64,000 bases of DNA from JAJFIE01 sp964344255 (GCA_964344255.1 CAYFMQ010000001.1:186001-250000), one strand, 5' to 3'; shown: positions 26,049 through 34,464, numbered from the stretch's first letter. A program made the numbers and translations. The notes: a model not told the origin generated them from the letters alone.

Positions 26049-26600
26049 ATGTCAGGAAACGATATAGCCGATCTCACCATCCTTGGGACTCTGCACCAAC
26101 ATTCACGAACCTATGAAGTCCTGGCAGGGAACGCCAAATCCTTAATCCCGGAGCTATGGAATCCGACGGCGGATGTTCTGGATCAAGCCATTTCCCGTAA
26201 CCTTGAAGCAGGCTATATCAACCATCACAAGGGCATCCCCTTTTCACAATATTCACTATCCCGGGCCGGAAACGATCACTTTCTCTATCTGATGACGCTT
26301 GATGCAGGTCCCCGAAATTCCGCCTTCGCCCGCGCCCTTGAAGCCCTGCAGTTTTGTTTTCTTGACGGCGCCTGTCCGGCAGCGGCGGCAACAATCCTGG
26401 ACCGTCACCACGAACGGATCATCGAAAGGTTGACTGAATTGCGCCGGCGTTGCCATCAACGCCCCGGATCAGGCGCTTATGCCAGACTCTGGATGGAGAC
26501 GGAGCAACGCCGCCTTGAACTCACAATGAAGATGCTGTCAGAAGCACGCATCCTGAATATTGGGAATCCTGCGATGGTCCTGCAGGAGGCCGCGGAATGA
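26049..26600 (+). CDS. PadR-like winged-helix regulator under a Fur box
   Basis: 183 residues. The first ~85 residues form a PadR-type winged helix: LTILGTLHQHSRTYEVL, IPELWNPTADVLDQAISRNLEAGYI, then the wing KGIPFSQYSLSRAGNDHFLYLM. The rest is helical with several His and Cys residues (QFCFLDGACPAAAATILDRHHERII, RRRCHQRPGS), which could bind a metal, and looks like the PadR dimerisation part (LELTMKMLSEARIL). AAGGAAG lies six bases before the ATG. The Fur-like palindrome upstream suggests iron control, as for YqjI in E. coli, a PadR protein that regulates a ferric reductase. No iron-uptake gene is adjacent, so the target is unknown. Confidence 0.75.
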   Translation: MSGNDIADLTILGTLHQHSRTYEVLAGNAKSLIPELWNPTADVLDQAISRNLEAGYINHHKGIPFSQYSLSRAGNDHFLYLMTLDAGPRNSAFARALEALQFCFLDGACPAAAATILDRHHERIIERLTELRRRCHQRPGSGAYARLWMETEQRRLELTMKMLSEARILNIGNPAMVLQEAAE

Positions 26601-26755
26601 TTGTCTTGTTCGGGGACAAACGCCTCCTGGGGCAATTGCTTGTTATCGAATCCAGAATAAGGAAAAGAAAAAATCCCCGTGGCGAGCGTGGACCTGAAAA
26701 CGCGCAGAGGCGCTATTGTGACGCCTATCAGGCTGCCGCGGGAACCTTGGCGTAG
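26597..26755 (+). CDS. Possible small protein coupled to the PadR-like gene
   Basis: A 52-residue frame whose ATG overlaps the regulator stop (ATGA) and is preceded by AGGAGG eight bases upstream, inside the regulator gene. The product is basic in the middle (ESRIRKRKNPRGERGPENAQRR), with a short hydrophobic start (MIVLFGDKRLLGQLLVI). Its 3' end overlaps the convergent cyclic-nucleotide-binding gene by 28 bases. I do not recognise it. It could be a real small iron-controlled protein or a chance frame. Confidence 0.35.
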   Translation: MIVLFGDKRLLGQLLVIESRIRKRKNPRGERGPENAQRRYCDAYQAAAGTLA

Positions 26756-27204
26756 TTGCCGGCGTCGTCCGGACGGAAGAACTCCACGCCGCCCTTCATG
26801 AGGCGCAGTTCCTGCTCCGCTGCCGTGGCGCGCAGTTCGGCCTCGGACGCCTTCGCCTTTTCCTCTTCCACCTGGACATTCATGTTCCGGATATGGCCCA
26901 TGAAGGTGCCCAGCATGGAACGCATGAGTGCGCTTGAATTCGCCATTTCACCGGCGAACACCTTGGTGGGAACGAGAAAGCACACGGTATCCTCCGTGGC
27001 GGTGGCCGTCGCCGTCCTCGGCTGGTCGCTGATCAACGCCATTTCACCGAAGATCTGGCCGGCCGCAATGGCGCCCAGGACGGATTTCTTTCCGTCCGGC
27101 GACCGGGATACCTCTACCGCGCCCGAAACGACCAGATAGGCCATGTCGCCGGCGTCGCCCTGGCGAAAGATGACTTCGCCCTGCTTGAACATATGCTGTT
27201 CCAT
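26728..27204 (-). CDS. Cyclic-nucleotide-binding-domain protein
   Basis: 158 residues from the ATG at 27204, which has AGGAA eight bases upstream; a TTG at 27240 is in frame but has no ribosome site. Residues 5-115 form a cNMP-binding beta-roll (FKQGEVIFRQGDAGDMAYLVVSG, then the phosphate-binding cassette GQIFGEMALISDQPRTATATA). No DNA-binding helix-turn-helix follows; instead there is a helix of about 35 residues rich in Glu, Lys and Ala (EEEKAKASEAELRATAAEQELRLM in two parts), likely a coiled coil. So it is a stand-alone sensor, not a CRP regulator. Its partner is unknown. Convergent with the small ORF above. Confidence 0.85.
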   Translation of the reverse strand: MEQHMFKQGEVIFRQGDAGDMAYLVVSGAVEVSRSPDGKKSVLGAIAAGQIFGEMALISDQPRTATATATEDTVCFLVPTKVFAGEMANSSALMRSMLGTFMGHIRNMNVQVEEEKAKASEAELRATAAEQELRLMKGGVEFFRPDDAGNYAKVPAAA

Positions 27205-27432
27205 AACGTGTATTCCTGTTTCCCCAATTCGGTTCCCCAATGACAGGCATCATACACGGCGATGTCCATGACGAAGTGACGGCCGTCACAGATAGATAAA
27301 ATTTTATCTAAACTTTTTCTTTTCCGGCGATTCCACGGCCAGGCCCGGGAAAGGCAGCAAATCAGACGCTCTGAGAGGAGTCGGACTGGGCCTGCTACCA
27401 GTTATCCGCTGTAAATGCCTGACATGCAGACA

Positions 27433-29922
27433 TCATTGGAATTCGCCTGAAAGCTTGCTTTCGCCCTTATTGCCATCGGCAAGATGGACCACGCGTTGTG
27501 GGAAGGGAATTTCAATATCGTTCTCGTGGAACGCCTTGTCGATGGCAAAGCGGAGATCGGACGGCACCCGCAGGTAATTGCCGATGTCCTTAAGGTAACA
27601 CCGCAATTCAAAATCAAGCGAGCTGTTTCCGAAGTTCTGGAAAAGGACATAAGGCTCCGGGTATTGAAGGACATCCGGATGCGAGCGGCCTATCTCCAGC
27701 AGGATGCTCCGCACTTTTTCCACGTCAGATCCGTAGGCGACCCCGACGGCTATATCGACGCGCCCCTGGATATTCTTGTGAGTCCAGTTGGTTACGGGGC
27801 TGGAGATCAGGTCCGCATTGGGAATGATAACGCTTGCGCGCTGGAAGGTTTCGACTTCCGTGGAACGGACATTCACCTTTTTCACGGTGCCCTCGTGGCT
27901 TCCTATGATGACCCAATCCCCCTGCTTGATGGGCCGCTCGATGAGAAGGATCAGGCCGGAAACGAAGTTGTTCACCACGTTTTGCAGGCCGAAGCCGATG
28001 CCGACGGAAAGAGCGCCGGCAACAAGCGCCAGATTCGTAAGGTCGAGACCAAGCGTTGAAATGCCGATAAGGGCGGCGATAACGATCCCCAGATAGCCGA
28101 CTCCGGTTTTCAGGGCGTCGCGAACGCCCTGGTCCTGGGTTATGTTGGGCAGAAAGTGCCTTTCCATGCCCCGTTGAAGCAACCGTGTGACCGCCAAGAT
28201 GGCCAGGAACAGGCCGATCGCCATGAGAATATTAAACAGAGAGAACGTGAAAGAACCGATCTGCACGCCCCGGAAAATGCGGGCCAGCCAGATCCCGGTT
28301 TCCTCTGCGCCGAAACCCCACAATGGCAACAGCAACACGCCGGCAACGAACAAAAGCACGAGATCAAGAAACAGGTTCGTCCAGAAGACGAGCCGGCGCA
28401 CCATATCGTGGCGCAACGCCAGGACTTCGCGGATTTTACGGCTGATAGCGGTTTGGCTGTCCAGTAAACCGGTGACGGCCTCACTTTTAAGCCAGCGAAC
28501 CAGCCAAAGCGTCCCGACAATGATGCCGGTCATGACAGCGGCGTGAGCAAGAAAGATTGAAAGTTCAGGATAACCGGCGGCAGCCGTAGCGGGCAGCGAT
28601 ATGAGTGACAATGCGATAAGGCGTCTTACCGTATCCCAACCGGTGGATGCCGGGACATTTTCTGGCGTTTCTACGGTTTTATCCGCTTCCATGGTTTCAA
28701 CCGTTCCGGCATGCCAGATTCGCCGACTGAAGACAGAAGCCAGAACGGGATACAACACCAACATGAAAACGAAAGCATAGACGCTTTCGAACTCCACGGA
28801 ACGCGCCGTCCAGGAGAATGATTGGTGAATCGTGTCAAAAATCACGTAAATGACGAGGCCGGCTTCCAGCCGGCGCGCCAACCGTGAGGACGCCATGTCA
28901 TCGATTGGCAATATGCGCCACTCACCAATGGCCGTCGCGAGGGCGGCGCTGATCAGGCCATAGGCGAAGAAAAAGATAACCAGATTACTTGTCACCGCCT
29001 GGAAAATAATGGCGAACCGTTCACCCAAAATCTCCGGGTCGGCCAGCAGCAACCAGACAGCCAACACGAAAAGCGCCGGGATCAGGCCGCGGGCTATGCC
29101 CTCGACAAAGCCCGCGACGACGCGCCGGGTATAAGTGGGCTGTTTTTCATCAGATCTTCGGCCGTAACGTTCCAGCAGCAGGCGCCGAGTCGGCCATGCC
29201 ACAACGACGACCAGCACGGCCAGCGCCATCGCCAGGGATATATCATCCAGCCGGTTGGATTGAGCAGCCAGTACGGTCATCAAGTTCAAGGGCGTTTTAA
29301 CGAAGGTAACAACCGATAGCGTGACAAATTCAGGAATAGCGACGAGCCATGGGTCGATGGCGATGGGCGAAACGCCTTGTTCAAACAATTTCTCGGTAAG
29401 GCGGGCGCGGTTGGCGCGGGTTAATTCACCGAGTAAAAGCTCCGCTTCCGTCGCCACCAGGCCGGCGCGCTTGATTCGCCCCCCGGAACTGGCCAGCAGC
29501 GAAGACAGGTTCTTTCTTTTTTCACGAACCTCATCGCTTTCCGGTGGGGCGCTTTCGCCTGGTGGTGGGCCCAGGGCGTCTATCAGGCTCTGATAGTTAC
29601 TTCTGCGCGCTTCCGCCTTTTCGCTAAAGGTGTGAGACTTGCTGATAATGTCTTCGAGCCGTTTAAGATAAATACCTGTCTCGGCGGGTGTCAGGGAACC
29701 CTGGATAATCTGGTCGGAGACCTGCTCCAGCGACTTCTCCAGCGACTGGATGGTTTTCTCGGCCTCTTCGGGTGTTACTTCTTGCGCCGTAACAGGCTGA
29801 ACGAGACAAATCGTGAAAACAACAGCAATGGCTGCCGCCATCTTGACGATTATCGATCGTGTCAGAGATGACTTAGCGAGATTTGGCCGTTGGCTCATTG
29901 AGAACATTGAAAACCCAACCAT
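27433..29922 (-). CDS. MscS-family mechanosensitive channel, large MscK-like type
   Basis: 829 residues from the ATG at 29922, two bases after the ZntB-like stop; a longer upstream frame only overlaps that gene. A signal-type helix (SIIVKMAAAIAVVFTICLVQPVTA) precedes a periplasmic coiled region of about 130 residues (ETIQSLEKSLEQV-like and the DUF3772 type), then roughly ten membrane helices, then the MscS core: pore helix GALSVGIGFGLQNVVNNFVSG, beta domain IERPIKQGDWVIIGSHEGTVKKV and the upper vestibule NADLISSPVTNWTHKN. The C-terminus is short and hydrophilic. It protects against hypo-osmotic shock and is likely translated together with the transporter gene before it. Confidence 0.88.
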   Translation of the reverse strand: MVGFSMFSMSQRPNLAKSSLTRSIIVKMAAAIAVVFTICLVQPVTAQEVTPEEAEKTIQSLEKSLEQVSDQIIQGSLTPAETGIYLKRLEDIISKSHTFSEKAEARRSNYQSLIDALGPPPGESAPPESDEVREKRKNLSSLLASSGGRIKRAGLVATEAELLLGELTRANRARLTEKLFEQGVSPIAIDPWLVAIPEFVTLSVVTFVKTPLNLMTVLAAQSNRLDDISLAMALAVLVVVVAWPTRRLLLERYGRRSDEKQPTYTRRVVAGFVEGIARGLIPALFVLAVWLLLADPEILGERFAIIFQAVTSNLVIFFFAYGLISAALATAIGEWRILPIDDMASSRLARRLEAGLVIYVIFDTIHQSFSWTARSVEFESVYAFVFMLVLYPVLASVFSRRIWHAGTVETMEADKTVETPENVPASTGWDTVRRLIALSLISLPATAAAGYPELSIFLAHAAVMTGIIVGTLWLVRWLKSEAVTGLLDSQTAISRKIREVLALRHDMVRRLVFWTNLFLDLVLLFVAGVLLLPLWGFGAEETGIWLARIFRGVQIGSFTFSLFNILMAIGLFLAILAVTRLLQRGMERHFLPNITQDQGVRDALKTGVGYLGIVIAALIGISTLGLDLTNLALVAGALSVGIGFGLQNVVNNFVSGLILLIERPIKQGDWVIIGSHEGTVKKVNVRSTEVETFQRASVIIPNADLISSPVTNWTHKNIQGRVDIAVGVAYGSDVEKVRSILLEIGRSHPDVLQYPEPYVLFQNFGNSSLDFELRCYLKDIGNYLRVPSDLRFAIDKAFHENDIEIPFPQRVVHLADGNKGESKLSGEFQ

Positions 29923-29924
29923 CC

Positions 29925-30938
29925 CTACAACCATTTCTTTTGCCGGAACAACCAGAAGGTCAGGCCCCCCAATAGGACGAGGCCAATGCAAACGATCAGA
30001 AACGACCATGGATTATCCGTGCCGGGGATGCCGCCCACATTGATGCCCAGTAAACCGGTTATGAAGGAGAGCGGCAACATGATCGCTGCAACAACAGTAA
30101 GCACGTAGGTGATGCGCCCCATGGACTCCGAGAGCCGCGTGATCAGTTCGTCCTGCAAAATACTGGCGCGCTCACGCACCTCATCCAATTCCTCGACCAA
30201 TCGTGTCGTGCGGTCGGCCACCTCGTGCAATCGTCTCCGCTGTCTGGCATTGAGCCAGTCGGCGCCGTCTTCTTCATCTGATTCCAGACTAAGATAGATC
30301 AAGACATCGCGTTGCGGCGCCAGATATCGGCGCAGGACAATCGCCTTGATTCTAAGGCTACGGATGATCTGACGGGATACCTTGTGTTCCGTCTCATCGA
30401 GGCCGGCTTCAAGGTCGTCGAGTTGATTTTCCAGTTCCTCGATGACCGGGGCCATGCGTGACACCAGCCTGTCGGCGACGGAAACAAGAAAGCCTCCTGG
30501 CGTTTTGGGCCCTTTGCCGGTGGAGAGCTGGTCTCGGATGTCCTGAATGGACATGAGCTTACGCATACGGACGGTGATGACCCTGTTTTCCTCAATCCAT
30601 ATGCGCAGCCCGACCATATCCTCAGGGTTTGAGCCCGGATTCTGATTCACTCCCCGCAGGATGACCAGCAACCCATCATCATCCGAAAAGAAACGAGGGC
30701 GGGTTTCTTCCTCCAACAACGCTTCCGCCGTCGTGACATTCAATCCGCTGTTATTCAAAAGCCAGTCAACGGTGGATTCATCCTTCCGGTCCAAATGAAC
30801 CCACAGAGGACCGTCACCGGCCTGCCATGAATTCACGCCTTGCCAGTCGGTTTCCCGACCGCCGCCCTTTCCGTCAAATACCCATGCGGTAATGAGACCG
30901 GATTCACTGTTCATTTCTAAAACGCCATTATCAGACAT
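29925..30938 (-). CDS. zntB: ZntB/CorA-type divalent metal transporter
   Basis: 337 residues. The N-terminal ~270 residues form the cytoplasmic funnel with long charged helices (EELENQLDDLEAGLDETEHKV, ELDEVRERASILQDELITRLSES). Two C-terminal membrane helices follow (TYVLTVVAAIMLPLSFITGLLG and WSFLIVCIGLVLLGGLTFWLF), joined by a loop with the signature GIN (LLGINVGGIPG). GIN in place of the CorA GMN is common among ZntB proteins, which move zinc or other divalent ions with protons. The protein ends in a basic RQKKWL tail. Its stop lies two bases before the channel start, so the two genes probably share an mRNA. Confidence 0.88.
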   Translation of the reverse strand: MSDNGVLEMNSESGLITAWVFDGKGGGRETDWQGVNSWQAGDGPLWVHLDRKDESTVDWLLNNSGLNVTTAEALLEEETRPRFFSDDDGLLVILRGVNQNPGSNPEDMVGLRIWIEENRVITVRMRKLMSIQDIRDQLSTGKGPKTPGGFLVSVADRLVSRMAPVIEELENQLDDLEAGLDETEHKVSRQIIRSLRIKAIVLRRYLAPQRDVLIYLSLESDEEDGADWLNARQRRRLHEVADRTTRLVEELDEVRERASILQDELITRLSESMGRITYVLTVVAAIMLPLSFITGLLGINVGGIPGTDNPWSFLIVCIGLVLLGGLTFWLFRQKKWL

Positions 30939-31170
30939 AACAAACCCTCGATAACATTATCAGCAGGTTTGAGGTTGAGATAGGTATTTCATTTCCTCGA
31001 TGAAAGCCTGCAAATCCCTTGGTCACAATCCTAAACGATTTCGTTTAACACTTTAGTCCTACTGCGAGCCCTATTATGAAATGCAGAGGTTTCATGATTT
31101 TACGCTCCCCGTGTCCGTTGTGCGATAGAGCCCAACAAAGCACGAGAAAAGCATTCCTTTGGTTCATTCC

Positions 31171-32520
31171 TCAGGTGACGTAATCATCCTCTTCCTGGAC
31201 ATCATCATCCTTAACTTCCCGCGAGACGGGCTCACCCTCCGTCAGGATCGTGTCTGTGACGACTTGTGAAACTGTCTGGGCTGAAATTATGGAGTCATTA
31301 AAACTGACTCGATCTTCATCACTGATAGGAGCGCGGCGGCGCATGCGCCAGACGACGATCAAGGCAAACAACACGTACACAGAACCCGTGAAGGCAAATA
31401 GAGCGGAATTGGTTATGACATTCTCCAAAATCGGCGGGATAAGCGGCCCGATAGCGGCGCCAAGGCCATATACCAACAACAGCCCACTGGATATCTTGAC
31501 CATCTCTGATGGTGAGGCGTGGTCGTTTGCATGGGCGACGGCCAATGAATAGATTGGAAAGGCGCCGGCGCCAAAGCAGGCGCCGGCGATCAACACAAGA
31601 ATTTCTGTATTGCTTGGCAACAGGGCCATGATGATGGAAGCAATCGAAGCGATCACCGCAGATGCCACAATGACAATTCTCCGGTCAATGCGGTCGGACG
31701 TCTTTCCCAGGGGCCATTGTGTAATGGCGCCGCCTATGACCACCATGCTCATGAACAAGCCAACCCCCGTCACATCGAGGCCCTGTTTCTGCGCAAAGAC
31801 CGGCCCCAAGGTCCAGAATGCGCCATTCGCAAGACCTACTGCCAAACATCCGGCAAAACCGACCGGTGAATTTCGATAGAGCTCCATCAAGTTCGGCATG
31901 ACAAAAGAAGGTGAGGCTGGCGCAGACACTTTTGTAAAAGCCACCGGAACCGTTGCCAGAGACACCAAGATAGATGCGACAGCGAACAAGCCGAACAAGG
32001 CCGGATCATCTAGGGAAATCATCATTTGGCCTATGGTGATGACCGTCAGATTGATGATGGTGTAGATCGAAAAAATCGCCCCTCGGTGCTCGTTCGTTGT
32101 TCTCTCGTTAAGCCAACTTTCGATTACGATATACAAGACAGCGAAACAATATCCGGTAATCGCCCTGAACAGGGACCAGATCAGGGGCTCCAGAGCGATT
32201 GAATGGAGCAAGGGCATGACCGAAGCCGTTGACGCCATTGCCATGAATGTTCGGATGTGCCCACCCCGCCGTAGAAGCAACGGCCCCGTAACGCACCCAA
32301 AAATAAACCCGCAAAAATAACCGGTACCTAAAAGACCCAGTTCAAAAAACTGAAAACTCTCAATATTCCCGCGAATTGGGATGAGTGTGCCTTGCAGTCC
32401 GTTCCCCATGAGAAGGACGGCAGTACTGAGAAGCAAAGCCGCAACACCGGCCAGTGAGTTACCCAGTGTAGCCACCGAAGAAGATTGTTCGAAAGAAACG
32501 GACGAAGGTTTGTTAGCCAT
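31171..32520 (-). CDS. MFS transporter (YcaD/YfkF-like)
   Basis: 449 residues with twelve predicted helices. The helix 2-3 region GCVTGPLLLRRGGHIRTFM and the helix 4-5 segment FRAITGYCFAVLYIVIESWLNERTTNEHRG are characteristic of the YcaD-like branch of MFS; the centre has PLGKTSDRIDRR for the helix 8-9 loop. About 50 residues of acidic cytoplasmic tail follow the last helix (SREVKDDDVQEEDDYVT). Ribosome site is weak: GGAG is 14 bases before the ATG. Substrate unknown. A small secreted protein gene lies upstream on the same strand after 56 bases. Confidence 0.87.
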   Translation of the reverse strand: MANKPSSVSFEQSSSVATLGNSLAGVAALLLSTAVLLMGNGLQGTLIPIRGNIESFQFFELGLLGTGYFCGFIFGCVTGPLLLRRGGHIRTFMAMASTASVMPLLHSIALEPLIWSLFRAITGYCFAVLYIVIESWLNERTTNEHRGAIFSIYTIINLTVITIGQMMISLDDPALFGLFAVASILVSLATVPVAFTKVSAPASPSFVMPNLMELYRNSPVGFAGCLAVGLANGAFWTLGPVFAQKQGLDVTGVGLFMSMVVIGGAITQWPLGKTSDRIDRRIVIVASAVIASIASIIMALLPSNTEILVLIAGACFGAGAFPIYSLAVAHANDHASPSEMVKISSGLLLVYGLGAAIGPLIPPILENVITNSALFAFTGSVYVLFALIVVWRMRRRAPISDEDRVSFNDSIISAQTVSQVVTDTILTEGEPVSREVKDDDVQEEDDYVT

Positions 32521-32576
32521 TAAGCACCAAAATTCTCCACTGAAACAGGAATGATGGACCTAACGAACAACCTAAA

Positions 32577-32927
32577 TCAAGGCGTGGTTGCTTGTGGATT
32601 TTTATAGTCTTCCGCTAGAGCCACGGCGGCTTTTGCAGATCCCGATGCCGCCAAAGCCCTGGCCATGGCTCGCGCTTTCGTAAGACTGCTTGCTTTTGGT
32701 CTTTTACAAAGAGACTTTGCCGATAACAAAAACATGTTCGCATCATCAACAAGAATTCGAATGCGACTTCTTTGAGAAGCCTTTTCAACTGTTTTTATGG
32801 TTTCATTCGCCAACGTCACGGATTTTTCTGCAGACATAACTTCACTTTCACAATCAAGGGCTAACACCTGTGACGTCATGGAAATCATTATGACGCTACA
32901 AAAAAGTGCGGTTTTTATTTTCTGCAT
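32577..32927 (-). CDS. Small secreted protein of unknown function
   Basis: 116 residues. A clear signal peptide (IKTALFCSVIMISMTSQVLA, cleavage near residue 23) precedes a mature chain with two cysteines (LDCESE and KSLCKRP), which could form one disulfide, and mostly helical charged sequence (AEKSVTLANETIKTVEKASQRS, ALAASGSAKAAVALAEDYKN). AGAGAG lies shortly before the ATG. It may be co-transcribed with the MFS gene downstream. I do not recognise a family. The long upstream region holds unusual repeats that could regulate it. Confidence 0.6.
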   Translation of the reverse strand: MQKIKTALFCSVIMISMTSQVLALDCESEVMSAEKSVTLANETIKTVEKASQRSRIRILVDDANMFLLSAKSLCKRPKASSLTKARAMARALAASGSAKAAVALAEDYKNPQATTP

Positions 32928-33057
32928 TTTGATCTCTCTTTCTTTAACCTTCAGAATCTTTCAAATCCGCCATGTTGGATCGACTTGAAACTTCTAGGGA
33001 ACAAAACCTGATTACGTATTTTATTATGAAAATGAAGAATCAAGGAGGGAATAAATC

Positions 33058-33165
33058 ATGTGGAAAAGCATGCCTGAACACCAGAATCCAGGGCGATTTT
33101 TCTTGACTTTTGCCTTAAATTATGCTTATATTCCTAGTTTGGTTTTATGTTCTTTGACATGGTGA
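33058..33165 (+). CDS. Candidate micro-protein 1 (35 residues)
   Basis: A 35-codon frame with a near-ideal ribosome site, AAGGAGG at 33042-33048, nine bases before the ATG. The product starts MWKSMPEHQNPGRFF and continues with a hydrophobic half (LTFALNYAYIPSLVLCSLTW) long enough for one membrane helix. No family is recognised. It lies in a gene-free region on the opposite strand to its neighbours. Expression is not shown; the ribosome site is the main evidence. Confidence 0.4.
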   Translation: MWKSMPEHQNPGRFFLTFALNYAYIPSLVLCSLTW

Positions 33166-33189
33166 ATACGTCTATCGAGGTGATTTCGT

Positions 33190-33255
33190 ATGCCTGCATA
33201 TGAACACTTTATGACCGCACTTGAGCCAGGTTCAGCCAGGTGCGGTAATTTTTAG
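33190..33255 (+). CDS. Candidate micro-protein 2 (21 residues)
   Basis: A 21-codon frame 24 bases after the first, with GAGGTGA at 33177-33183, six bases before the ATG, again an excellent ribosome site. The product is MPAYEHFMTALEPGSARCGN plus Phe. A terminator-like hairpin covers its second half, so translation could affect termination, as in a leader peptide. Function unknown; could also be part of a small regulatory RNA. Confidence 0.35.
   Translation: MPAYEHFMTALEPGSARCGNF
33214..33251 (+). terminator. Terminator-like hairpin after the micro-ORFs
   Basis: Inverted arms ACCGCAC (33214-33220) and GTGCGGT (33240-33246) are followed by AATTTTT. The loop holds a direct repeat of AGCCAGGT. 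It would end a plus-strand transcript of the two micro-ORFs, or a small RNA, as no other plus-strand gene lies upstream. Confidence 0.45.
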
Positions 33256-33275
33256 GGATTTGGGAAGGCCGCGTT

Positions 33276-33386
33276 ACAAAAGTCTACATTATTATGGAAA
33301 ATTCCGACCTTAAGCCCTTGGAATCGTTAGAAAACCAGAAGGGTAGGAAAAGCATGAGTCTACAAAAGTAGACAAAAGTCTACATT
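33276..33386. repeat. 15-base direct repeat and 10-bp phased GTCTAC/GTAGAC array
   Basis: ACAAAAGTCTACATT occurs at 33276-33290 and again at 33372-33386. Before the second copy, GTCTAC (33358), GTAGAC (33368) and GTCTAC (33378) alternate, each separated by AAAA, so half-sites recur every 10 bases on one face of the helix. This is the pattern of an operator for a dimeric DNA-binding protein. No regulator gene is adjacent. Confidence 0.6.
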
Positions 33387-33465
33387 TTGTTGAATTTCAA
33401 TGACTTAACCCGGGTGGGATCACCCTACCCGGAACCGGTGTTTTGAGCGCTGCATACCGGTCTGG

Positions 33466-33532
33466 ATTCCCGCCTGCGCGGGAATGACGACTTTAAAACG
33501 CCAAATACGGTCACCCCCGCGAAGGCGGGGGT
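33466..33532. repeat. REP-like palindromic element
   Basis: Two perfect hairpins: ATTCCCGC/GCGGGAAT (33466-33473 and 33478-33485) and ACCCCCGC/GCGGGGGT (33513-33520 and 33525-33532). Their flanks (GGATTCCCGCC...GGAATGACG and CCCCCGCGAAGGCGGGGG) are those of dispersed intergenic palindromes known in many proteobacteria. It lies just after the end of the amino-acid importer operon and may protect the mRNA end. Confidence 0.75.
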
Positions 33533-33615
33533 CCAGGACTATGAATAAAAAATCATGTATTGATGTAATGTTGTGACTTGCACCAATCGGTCCAGACACG
33601 TTAGGTGGCTTGCCC

Positions 33616-34449
33616 CTAACGCCCCAAAAGCGACATCTTCGGCTTCAATTCCCCGCTGACCGCATCGGCTTTTTCCGTCCGCTCCCGCAAGTGGCCGAGC
33701 CAGTGGTGCTCCCACAAATTAAAGCCGCGGGTGATGGCGAACACCAGGATCATGTAGAGGATCATGGCCGTGATAAAGCCCTCGTAGGCCAGATAATAGC
33801 GCCCGTTGAGCCAGCGCCCCACACCCAGGATATCCTGCAAGGTGATGGTCGACGCGATGACCGAGCCGTGCAGCATGAAGATGACCTCGTTGGAATAAGC
33901 CGGCAGCGCGCGGCGGAAAGAGGACGGCAGGATCACGCGCCGCATCATGGTCCCGGGCGACATACCGGCCGCCTTGGCGGCTTCCACCTCGCCAAACGGC
34001 GTGGCCTCGATAGCGCCGCGCAGGAACTCGGTGGTGTAGGCCGCCGTATTGAGCGTAAAGGCGATCAGCGCGCACCACCACGCCTTGGACAGGATCGGGT
34101 CCCACAGGAAGCTCTCGCGAATGAAATCGAACTGCGCCAGGCCGTAATAGATCATGTAGGTCTGGACCAGCAGCGGCGTGCCGCGGAAACAGTAGGTGAA
34201 GAACCAGATGGGCCCGTTGAAAACCGGATGCTTGTAGGCCCGAGCTATAGCCAAGGGAATAGACAGCAGCCCGCCCAGCAGCAGGGCCAGGAAGGTGAGC
34301 TCCAGCGTGATCACCACGCCATAGAGGAACTTGTCGAAATGTTCTGCCACCAGCATGAAATCCAGCGGCGAATAGTTTTCGCTGACCAACACCAGCCAGT
34401 CGAAGACCGGGGTTTCGCTGACGGTGTTCTGGGTAGTTTCCGCGGCCAT
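33616..34449 (-). CDS. Polar amino-acid ABC importer permease (HisM/ArtM-like)
   Basis: 277 residues with five to six membrane helices. The family core is clear: VVITLELTFLALLLGGLLSIPLA, a FFTYCFRGTPLLVQTYMIYYGL segment and the EAA loop EVEAAKAAGMSPGTMMRRVILP. The N-terminus has an extra 35 residues before helix 1, and the C-terminal tail is hydrophilic (LRERTEKADAVSGELKPKMS). GAGGGGAGGGG precedes the ATG. Last gene of a four-gene minus-strand operon: ATPase, binding protein, permease 1, permease 2. It should pair with the other permease in the membrane. Confidence 0.9.
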   Translation of the reverse strand: MAAETTQNTVSETPVFDWLVLVSENYSPLDFMLVAEHFDKFLYGVVITLELTFLALLLGGLLSIPLAIARAYKHPVFNGPIWFFTYCFRGTPLLVQTYMIYYGLAQFDFIRESFLWDPILSKAWWCALIAFTLNTAAYTTEFLRGAIEATPFGEVEAAKAAGMSPGTMMRRVILPSSFRRALPAYSNEVIFMLHGSVIASTITLQDILGVGRWLNGRYYLAYEGFITAMILYMILVFAITRGFNLWEHHWLGHLRERTEKADAVSGELKPKMSLLGR

Positions 34450-34464
34450 GCGTTACCCCTCCCC

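Larger units (their letters stand above)
32928..33615. other. 688-base region without a conventional gene, rich in small signals
   Basis: This gap lies between the start of the small secreted gene and the end of the amino-acid permease gene, both on the minus strand. It holds, in order: two SD-led micro-ORFs on the plus strand (33058-33165, 33190-33255), a possible promoter (TTGACT 33103-33108, TTATAT 33126-33131, 17-base gap), a terminator-like hairpin (33214-33251), a phased GTCTAC/GTAGAC array (33276-33386) and two REP-like palindromes (33466-33532). Each is listed separately. Confidence 0.5.

Noticed and set aside
31094..31183. A 29-codon frame after an AGAGG site
   Set aside because: The site is too close to the ATG and the frame runs into the end of the MFS gene; not convincing as a gene.
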